A stretch of 9,253 nt of DNA from Planctomycetota bacterium (lineage in GTDB: Bacteria; Planctomycetota; PLA2; JAEUHO01). How positions within the stretch are numbered: position 1 is the first letter of the stretch; every line of letters begins with the position of its first letter. Both the position numbers and the translations under genes were made by a program. Where the stretch lies: NCBI GenBank assembly GCA_026647295.1, contig JAPKHB010000139.1, positions 1-9,253 on the forward strand, given 5' to 3'. The notes beneath the pieces are model-generated. The model was not told the origin of the DNA and made no database searches. It saw only the letters and a list, made by a program, of their open reading frames with translations. Positions 1-4,741 of the stretch are shown here, in pieces.

Positions 1-222
1 CACGATGCGCAGCAACGCCATGCCGATCACCGCCGCCGGATAGGTTGCGGCGATGGTCATGCCGGCCTTCAAGCCCAGGTAGGCATTCGCCGCGCCCAGC
101 ACCACCGACATCACCAGGCCGATGAGCAGGGCGCGCATGGTGAATTCCGACATGGAGGATTCCGGCGGAACATAGGGTTTGTAGGTGGGGGCTGCACCAC
201 CCGTGGATTTGACTTCAGCCAT
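1..222 (-). CDS. OPT family oligopeptide transporter, N-terminal fragment
   Basis: This is the first 74 codons of an integral inner-membrane transporter of the OPT (oligopeptide transporter) family, running off the left edge of the window. OPT proteins usually have well over 500 residues and move short peptides or metal chelates. Seen: a polar N-terminus with the motif YKPYVPPESSMSEFTMR (residues 14-30), then a first membrane segment from about residue 31, which includes GAANAYLGLKAGMTIAA (43-59) followed by YPAAVIGMALLR. This NAYLGLKxGxT...PAAVI pattern is characteristic of the family. The ATG at 222-220 is supported by an AAGGAG Shine-Dalgarno sequence at 234-229, six bases upstream. Base composition matches the adjacent left-hand segment rather than the GC-rich block further right. 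The family call is firm; the substrate cannot be told from this fragment. Confidence 0.87.
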   Translation of the reverse strand, partial: MAEVKSTGGAAPTYKPYVPPESSMSEFTMRALLIGLVMSVVLGAANAYLGLKAGMTIAATYPAAVIGMALLRIV

Positions 223-228
223 GATTGT

Positions 229-234
229 CTCCTT
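229..234 (-). promoter_or_regulatory. Ribosome binding site of the OPT transporter gene
   Basis: The minus strand reads AAGGAG here, six bases before the ATG at 222-220. This decides the start codon of the truncated transporter gene. Confidence 0.75.
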
Positions 235-418
235 CGTTGAGATGGAAATCTGAAGCATCACCATGCTGACCGTGCCCGGCCGGATTATCCTTTGCTGTTC
301 TGCAGGGGCTTGCCGCCGGGGATCGAGTTGGCGCGCGGTGCACGGCGTGCGGCGGTTGGCACCGCTGCCGGCAACAGACTGCAACGGTGCAGAACAGGCC
401 TCCGGGCAGGAATGTGGT

Positions 419-505
419 TTAAGTTATGGTCGCCAAAATGATGGATGAAGACTGCGGTGGGAATCGTGAAGCCAGGATTACGGGCTTGCATTTCGCATTC
501 GGCAT
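419..505 (-). CDS. Possible 28-residue small ORF upstream of the transporter
   Basis: The minus strand has an ATG at 505-503 preceded six bases upstream by GGGAGG (517-512), one of the best Shine-Dalgarno sequences in the window. It reads 28 codons to TAA at 421-419. The peptide begins MPNAKCKPVILASRF and ends SSSIILATIT; it matches nothing I recognise. It lies about 200 bases upstream of the transporter on the same strand, so it could be a leader peptide or small independent ORF. An overlapping frame starting at GTG 512-510 uses the Shine-Dalgarno bases themselves and is less likely. Evidence is limited to the ribosome site and spacing; it may be chance. Confidence 0.25.
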   Translation of the reverse strand: MPNAKCKPVILASRFPPQSSSIILATIT

Positions 506-706
506 GCGACACCTCCCTCTCTCAGTTTGGTTGCGCCGGCCTTCGGTGAAGTTTGGGTGGGAGAAGGCTGCGGCATCCGGTCAAACGGCTCGTTCGATCA
601 TACGCTCATACGCTCCTCGTGGTGGGGTGGTCCGAAAAGGCGGGGGCAATATACCGATCAGCGCGCTCGGGCGCAAGCCCTTTGTCGCAAGCAGGCGGGA
701 AGCGCA

Positions 707-728
707 TTGGCTCATAAATATTGTTACC
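707..728 (+). repeat. Imperfect direct repeat, copy 1 (transposase upstream region)
   Basis: First copy of an AT-rich repeat whose core reads CTCATAAATATTGTTACC (711-728). It matches the second copy at 752-773 at 17 of 22 positions, with the TTG-CTCATAA and TGTTACC ends conserved. The copies are 45 bases apart. Their position just before a transposase gene suggests subterminal transposase-binding sites; this function is inference. Confidence 0.5.
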
Positions 729-737
729 GAAGGTTTT

Positions 738-765
738 TTGAAATGGCGTCGTTGCCTCATAATAT
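738..765 (+). promoter_or_regulatory. Putative promoter of the transposase gene
   Basis: TTGAAA (738-743, five of six matches to the sigma-70 -35 box) is followed after 16 bases by TAATAT (760-765). CATAAT at 758-763 is an alternative -10. Transcription would begin near 772, about 20 bases before the ATG at 792. It lies in the most AT-rich stretch of the window and overlaps repeat copy 2. Confidence 0.45.
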
Positions 766-773
766 GTGTTACC
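752..773 (+). repeat. Imperfect direct repeat, copy 2 (transposase upstream region)
   Basis: Second copy, with core CTCATAATATGTGTTACC (756-773), matching the core of copy 1 at 14 of 18 positions. It overlaps the -10 region of the putative transposase promoter, so protein binding here could also repress transcription of the transposase gene. Confidence 0.5.
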
Positions 774-791
774 CAATCGTGGAGCCATACT

Positions 792-927
792 ATGAGCAAG
801 AAGTCAATTCACGAGTACGTGCAGGCTATCCTGGAGCGCTATCGCCGTGCCGGTCGCAACACCAAAAAAGCCCTGCTCGATGAGTTTTGTCAGATTTGTG
901 GTTTTCATCGGAAACATGCCATTCGAC
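792..927 (+). pseudogene. Truncated transposase/integrase, N-terminal fragment
   Basis: From the ATG at 792, preceded by GGAG at 781-784, the frame reads MSKKSIHEYVQAILERYRRA and continues through LLDEFCQICGFHRKHAIR. This N-terminal pattern (a helical segment, then LDEFC-x-CGxHRKxAIR) is familiar from DDE integrase/transposase proteins of insertion sequences, which normally continue with LL/VL and several hundred more residues including the catalytic DDE core. Here similarity stops at HAIR, near position 927. The frame stays open into unrelated very GC-rich DNA, giving low-complexity Arg/Ala sequence that is not protein-like. The fragment is therefore broken after about 45 codons, with HTH and catalytic domains missing. 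The exact IS family cannot be assigned from this piece; I favour an integrase-core type insertion sequence. The break coincides with the sharp composition change. Confidence 0.65.
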
Positions 928-993
928 GAGGACCCTGCGCGCGCGACGCGCGCGCGCGGGGCGCTCGAGCTCGTGCCGGTGCCATGGGAGTGA
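922..993 (+). CDS. C-terminal tail of an unknown protein (5' end missing)
   Basis: Immediately after the composition change, the frame with codons starting at 922 reads FDEDPARATRARGALELVPV, then PWE, and stops at TGA 991-993. This has the look and codon use of a real C-terminus in the GC-rich genome: third positions are almost all G or C and the end is well formed. No start fits: the nearest in-frame ATG (916) lies in the transposase-derived sequence. I read it as the last two dozen codons of a gene whose body was lost at the junction. It ends 55 bases before the next gene, on the same strand. The product cannot be named. Confidence 0.45.
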   Translation, partial: FDEDPARATRARGALELVPVPWE

Positions 994-1034
994 CGACCCC
1001 TGGGCGCTGGCGGGCCCTCCGTGTCGCCAACGCC

Positions 1035-1040
1035 CGGAGG
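1035..1040 (+). promoter_or_regulatory. Ribosome binding site deciding the start at 1049
   Basis: CGGAGG lies eight bases before the ATG at 1049-1051. It selects this start, which also gives a proper signal peptide, over longer in-frame extensions reaching back to 887 across the junction. Confidence 0.7.
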
Positions 1041-1048
1041 TTGCACCC

Positions 1049-2569
1049 ATGCTCTCGACGCTCCCGTTCCGTCCCCTCCGACCGGCCGCCTTCGGCCGCG
1101 TCGCGCTCCTGCTCGGCGCCCTGCTCCTCTTGCCCAGCCCCGCGGCCGACGCGGGCGGCGGGGCGCACCCGTACTTCCACGACGGCGGCGCGCTCACGTG
1201 GTTCACGCACTACGCGGACGCCTGCCGTGCCGCCGAGCAGGACGGCAAGCTGGTGTTCATCGAGTACGGGCGCCAGCGCTGCACCAACTGCCGGCGCCTG
1301 GCCAGCGAGGTGCTGGCCGAGCGCGGCGTGCGCGCGCGCATCGGCCGCATCGCCATCGGCCTGGCCGCGGAGTGCGACCAGCCCGAGCGCGAGGTCTCCC
1401 AGATCCTGTACGCCAACCTGCGCAACCCGCGCGTGCTGCCCTTCGTGGGCTTCGTCACGCCCGAAGGGCGGTGGGTCACCGGGTTTTGCGGCGGCATCCA
1501 CGTGGCCGGCTTCCAGGCCCACCTGGCGCGCGCCGAGCGCGAGCACGCGCGGCGGACGGGCGCGGCCCGCACTCCGGCGCCGCGCGCCGCGACCGCGGAC
1601 GCGCCGCGGCCGGCTCCCGCGGCCCGCGACCTTCCGGGCCCGGTGGTGAAGCGCCCCGGCGCCCCGGCCGCCCCCGCGCCCCAGGCGCGGCCGGCGGCGC
1701 CCGCCGCCCCGCCCTGCGCCGCCGAGGAGGAACTGCCGCAGCACTACAGCGGCGAGGAGCACTGCGACCTGTTCCCCGAGGACTGCTGCCCGGGCGGCCA
1801 GTGCGCGCCGCCTCCCTGCGGGCCCTTGAGCGGCCTGCTCGACACGCCCGAGCCGGCGGTCCCGCCCACGGCGGCCCGCCCGGACCCGGCGCCGCCCACC
1901 GCCGCGTGGCCGCCGCCCGCGCCGGACGCCGCGCCGCGCGTGGCGCAGCCCACGGAGGTGTACCCCGCGCCGGTCCACGCGGCCCTGCCCCCGCCCACGG
2001 CGCTCGAGGGCAGCCCCGACGCCCCGGCCGGCACGCCCCCCGCGCCCGCGGCCCCGGAGGTGGAGGGGGACGCCCCGGCGGCGCCCGCGCTCGCCCACGC
2101 CCGTGCCGGCGCGGCGCGCGCCCCGCTGCGCGCGGCCGGGACGGCCCGTCCGCAGCGCGCGGGCAGCGGCGCCTACGCCCAACTCGTGCGGGAGGCCGAG
2201 GAGGCCGCCCGCGCCGAGGACTGGGGCGAGGTGATCCGCTACACCCGCGACGGCACGCAGGAGGACGAGCGCCTCGACGCGCTCAACCGCCTCGCCCACC
2301 GCTGGGCCCACGACCAGCTCGCCGCGGCGGTGCGCGCGGTCGAACGCGGCGAGTACGCCGCGGCCCGGGCCCTCATCGAGGGCGTGGCGCGCCACATGCG
2401 CGGCGAGCCCGAGGGGGTGGACGCCGAGCGCGGACTGGAGGCCGTCGAGACCGTGCAGCACCTGGGCTACCTGCCGGGCGACAGCGCCGTGCGCAAGGCG
2501 GTGCGCCGCAGCATGTACGAGAAGTTGCGCGGCACGCGCTGGGCCCCGCTGTTCAGCAGCACCACCTGA
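1049..2569 (+). CDS. Secreted thioredoxin-fold protein with Pro/Ala linker and Cys cluster
   Basis: 506 residues. Residues 1-36 form a signal peptide: Arg-containing start, hydrophobic core VALLLGALLLLPSP, then AADA as a likely cleavage site. Residues 45-165 resemble a thioredoxin-like domain (Thioredoxin_7-type): KLVFIEYGRQRCTNCRRL holds the CxxC pair C78/C81, and VLPFVGFVTPEGR supplies the cis-proline region (P131). Residues 170-370 are a Pro/Ala-rich linker interrupted at 223-257 by six cysteines (223, 239, 246, 247, 252, 257) among acidic residues. Residues 375-500 are charged and probably helical, with TPR-like character (EDWGEVIRYTRDG, EYAAARALIEGVARHM). The protein probably acts outside the cytoplasmic membrane in thiol redox or as a folding or metal-binding factor; the substrate is unknown. 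CTNC is an unusual but credible active site. The fold call is fairly sure, the role is not. Confidence 0.78.
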   Translation: MLSTLPFRPLRPAAFGRVALLLGALLLLPSPAADAGGGAHPYFHDGGALTWFTHYADACRAAEQDGKLVFIEYGRQRCTNCRRLASEVLAERGVRARIGRIAIGLAAECDQPEREVSQILYANLRNPRVLPFVGFVTPEGRWVTGFCGGIHVAGFQAHLARAEREHARRTGAARTPAPRAATADAPRPAPAARDLPGPVVKRPGAPAAPAPQARPAAPAAPPCAAEEELPQHYSGEEHCDLFPEDCCPGGQCAPPPCGPLSGLLDTPEPAVPPTAARPDPAPPTAAWPPPAPDAAPRVAQPTEVYPAPVHAALPPPTALEGSPDAPAGTPPAPAAPEVEGDAPAAPALAHARAGAARAPLRAAGTARPQRAGSGAYAQLVREAEEAARAEDWGEVIRYTRDGTQEDERLDALNRLAHRWAHDQLAAAVRAVERGEYAAARALIEGVARHMRGEPEGVDAERGLEAVETVQHLGYLPGDSAVRKAVRRSMYEKLRGTRWAPLFSSTT

Positions 2570-2616
2570 CCCGAGTCCCGCAGGGCGGGCCGGGCCGCTG
2601 GATCGGGAGGGGGCGC

Positions 2617-2868
2617 CTACGCCGTGGGCGCTCCGAGCTCCAGCCTCGGCCCGCCCTCGGCGAACGCTTCGAAGGCGTCCAGGTCCACGACCTGGTTCTC
2701 GCCCAGGCCGTGGTGCGCGAGCCACAGCAGCACGCGCGCCAGCCCGACGTAGCCAGCGGCGTTGCCCTTGAGCCGCACCACCGCGCCGTCCTGGTGCAAC
2801 TCCGCGCGCAGCCGCCCCCCCTCCATCCAGCACTCCTCGACGCGCAGGCCGGGTCGGGTCTCGCTCAT
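2617..2868 (-). CDS. Small Imm32-like protein (83 aa)
   Basis: A complete 83-residue ORF on the minus strand, starting at ATG 2868-2866 with GAGGAG at 2881-2876, seven bases upstream. It lies convergent with the thioredoxin-fold gene (48-base gap) and divergent from the next gene (92-base gap). It is soluble, with no signal peptide. A strand-rich first half (GGRLRAELHQDGAVVRLKGN) leads into AAGYVGLARVLLWLAHHGLG and then a V-V-D-L-D segment and an acidic tail. The pattern of a strand ending G-N, a helix with LAxxLLxLA, then a short strand with LD resembles small proteins assigned to the Imm32 (immunity protein 32) family, but the match is from memory and weak. No toxin gene is adjacent, so an immunity role should not be assumed. 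The gene itself is credible from its ribosome site and codon use. Confidence 0.6.
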   Translation of the reverse strand: MSETRPGLRVEECWMEGGRLRAELHQDGAVVRLKGNAAGYVGLARVLLWLAHHGLGENQVVDLDAFEAFAEGGPRLELGAPTA

Positions 2869-2945
2869 GGCCGGGCTCCTCGCTCCCCTTCGGCGATTGT
2901 GCGGACGCGCGCCCGATCCCCCAACGGCCTTCCGTGCGCGGCCGG

Positions 2946-2951
2946 TAGACT
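2946..2951 (+). promoter_or_regulatory. Possible -10 box close to the start at 2961
   Basis: TAGACT fits the bacterial -10 pattern TANNNT and ends nine bases before the ATG at 2961. No Shine-Dalgarno sequence lies between them. A transcript starting six to nine bases downstream would be leaderless or nearly so. No clear -35 box is visible. Confidence 0.4.
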
Positions 2952-2960
2952 CGCCCCCGC

Positions 2961-4706
2961 ATGAGCCGCCCGCGCCTTAGCCTCCGCCGCTGGCTCGGGG
3001 TCGCCGCGCTGCTGCTCCTGCTCGCCCTGCTGCTCGAGTTGAACCGTTTCTTCCCGGGCACGTGGCCCGGGGGCGGATCGCACGGCGCCCCGCGCCCCGG
3101 CGCCGACGCCGCCGGGGCGGCGGCCCCCGACCCGGCCCGGGTGGCGCCGCCCGGGGGGCTGCCGGCGGACGGGCTCCCGCACGCCGGCGTGCGCGTCAGC
3201 CTGCGCCTGGCCTCCGGGCGGCCGGCAACCGATCTCCGGGTGGCGGCCGAGGGAGACCCCGCCGGCGAGGTCTCCGCCGACCCCGCCGGCACGCTCGGGC
3301 TGCGCCCGCCGCTGGGCGAAGGCTTTGGCGTCCGGGCCGCCGGGGGAACCCTGCACCATCGGGCCGGGGCCGCCGCCCGGGAGTGGGTGGTGTACCTGCC
3401 GAGCCACCCGCTGCCCGGGGAGGCCGAGCCCGGGGAGGTGCGCCTGGTGGTGCGCCAGGCCGAGGACGGCGCCCCGCTCGAAGGCGCCGAGGTCCGCCGG
3501 CGGGACGCCCCGGGGGCGCTGCGCACCGACGCAGGGGGCGAGGCGCCGCTCCCGCACCTCCCCGTGCGGGCCGAGGTCGAGATCCGGGCGCCGGGGCGGC
3601 GCAGCGAACGCCACTGGCTCTCGGGCCTGGAGCCCGGACGCGTGGAGGTGCGGCTGGAGCGCGTGCAGGCGGTCGAGTTGCCCGGGGCGGACTGGGAGTC
3701 GCCGCGGCTCGTCGATCCGCTGGCGGACGGCCCCCCGCTGCCGCTCGCGCGCGATCCGCAGCGCGGGCTGTGGCGTGCCGAGGTCGAGGCCGGTCGCGCC
3801 GCGCGGCTCCTGGTCGTGGGCCAGCGCCGCCGGGGGGCCGGCCTCGAAGGGGTCGCCCAGCCGCTGGTCGCGGCCCTGGCGGGCGCGGCGCCCCCCCCGG
3901 GGCGCCCGGTCCGGCTGCGCGTGCTGGGCGTCCGCGACCACGCGCCGCTGGCCGGCGTACGCGTGCGGGCGCGCGCGCGCCCGCCGCTCGGGGGCAGCGC
4001 GGCCGAGACCCCGTTCGAGGTCTTGAGCGAGGCCACCTCGAACGCCGCCGGCGAGGTCGACCTCTGGGTCCCCGCCGGCGCGCCCTTCACCCTGTCCTCC
4101 GAGCACCCCCTCCACGCGCCCCGCGCGCGGGCCTACCTGGCCGAGGACGCGACGGACCGGATCGACTGGGCCCTCGAACCGGCGTTGCACGCGCCGATCG
4201 AGGTGGTCGACGAGCGCGGCGCGCCGCTCGCGGGGGCCCAGGTGCTGGCACGCCAGGACGCGGCGGTCGGCGGCGCGCGCGCGCGCGGAACCTGTGACGC
4301 GGCGGGCCGGATCGAGGTCGGGCCGCTGGCCCCGGGCGAGGCGGAGGTGTTCGCCCGCGCCGAGGGCCACGCCTGGGCGCGGGCGGCCATCCGCGTCGGA
4401 CCCGCCATGGGCAGCGTGCGGCTCGTGCTGGCGCCGGGGGACCGGCTGCGCCTCAAGGTCGAGGACCACGTCGGCCGGCCGCTCGCGGGCGTGCGCGTGC
4501 TGCTCCACCCCGAACCGCCCGGGCCCCCCTGGGTGGAGCCGCCCGACGCGCCGCCCCTGGAGACCGACGCCGACGGCGGGCTCGTGGTGGACTTCCTGCC
4601 CCGGGTCGCGTTCCGCGCCGAACTCCTGCGCGAGGGCTACCGCCCCGAGCGCCTCCACGGACTGTGGCCGGGCCCGGCGCTGTACTTCGCCACGCTGCTG
4701 CGCTGA
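2961..4706 (+). CDS. Membrane-anchored protein with carboxypeptidase-regulatory-like repeats
   Basis: 581 residues. A basic N-terminus (MSRPRLSLRRW) precedes one hydrophobic segment (residues 12-25, VAALLLLLALLLEL), which is a signal anchor or uncleaved signal peptide; the rest would lie outside the membrane. A Gly/Pro/Ala-rich stretch (35-75) leads to a series of beta-sandwich units of the carboxypeptidase regulatory-like (CarboxypepD_reg / Ig-like) type. Their hallmark turn appears four times: APLEGAEV (171-178), APLAGVRV (328-335), APLAGAQV (421-428) and RPLAGVRV (507-514). Each is followed by a D-A-x-G turn such as TDAGGEAPL or TDADGGLVV. No enzyme domain is visible, so a structural, adhesive or binding role at the cell surface is likely. 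No Shine-Dalgarno sequence precedes the ATG; a TANNNT box lies close upstream. The gene converges on the asparagine synthase gene with a 35-base gap. Confidence 0.75.
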   Translation: MSRPRLSLRRWLGVAALLLLLALLLELNRFFPGTWPGGGSHGAPRPGADAAGAAAPDPARVAPPGGLPADGLPHAGVRVSLRLASGRPATDLRVAAEGDPAGEVSADPAGTLGLRPPLGEGFGVRAAGGTLHHRAGAAAREWVVYLPSHPLPGEAEPGEVRLVVRQAEDGAPLEGAEVRRRDAPGALRTDAGGEAPLPHLPVRAEVEIRAPGRRSERHWLSGLEPGRVEVRLERVQAVELPGADWESPRLVDPLADGPPLPLARDPQRGLWRAEVEAGRAARLLVVGQRRRGAGLEGVAQPLVAALAGAAPPPGRPVRLRVLGVRDHAPLAGVRVRARARPPLGGSAAETPFEVLSEATSNAAGEVDLWVPAGAPFTLSSEHPLHAPRARAYLAEDATDRIDWALEPALHAPIEVVDERGAPLAGAQVLARQDAAVGGARARGTCDAAGRIEVGPLAPGEAEVFARAEGHAWARAAIRVGPAMGSVRLVLAPGDRLRLKVEDHVGRPLAGVRVLLHPEPPGPPWVEPPDAPPLETDADGGLVVDFLPRVAFRAELLREGYRPERLHGLWPGPALYFATLLR

Positions 4707-4728
4707 TCCGCGTCGCGCCCCGCCCGCG

Positions 4729-4738
4729 CCCGGCCGGG
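4729..4738. other. GC palindrome between convergent genes
   Basis: CCCGGCCGGG is a perfect 10-base palindrome in the 35-base gap between two convergent genes. With no loop and no T tract it is a poor candidate for an intrinsic terminator; any role in ending both transcripts is speculative. Confidence 0.2.
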
Positions 4739-4741
4739 GCC

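Larger units (their letters stand above)
223..791. other. Gene-poor stretch between transporter and transposase
   Basis: About 570 bases with no convincing long gene. The open frames here (for example the plus frames opening at 263 and 426) have no recognisable protein character. The stretch should hold the promoter of the minus-strand transporter, but I see no clear -35/-10 pair for it. It does hold a possible tiny minus-strand ORF with a good ribosome site (419-505), and at its right end two related AT-rich repeats and a promoter-like element just before the transposase start. The left terminus of the insertion element should lie somewhere in about 600-710, but I cannot place its terminal inverted repeat because the partner end is missing. 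Confidence 0.6.

Noticed and set aside
937..958. Alternating CG run as possible Z-DNA or a recombination signal
   Set aside because: Such runs are common in this block (for example 3968-3981 and 4274-4287), so nothing special can be claimed for it.
426..1649. A 407-codon plus frame that would fuse the transposase start to downstream sequence
   Set aside because: Only codons from 792 to about 927 are protein-like. The part before has no homology and the part after is out of frame with the thioredoxin-fold gene.
905..4090. Very long minus-strand open frame (over 1,000 codons) antisense to the thioredoxin-fold and repeat-protein genes
   Set aside because: Low-complexity Arg/Ala/Gly/Pro sequence with no domain. 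In DNA this GC-rich, stop codons are rare in the frame opposite a real gene.
4727..4741. Intrinsic terminator between the convergent genes
   Set aside because: Only a loop-less palindrome without a T tract is present; it is recorded as a palindrome instead.
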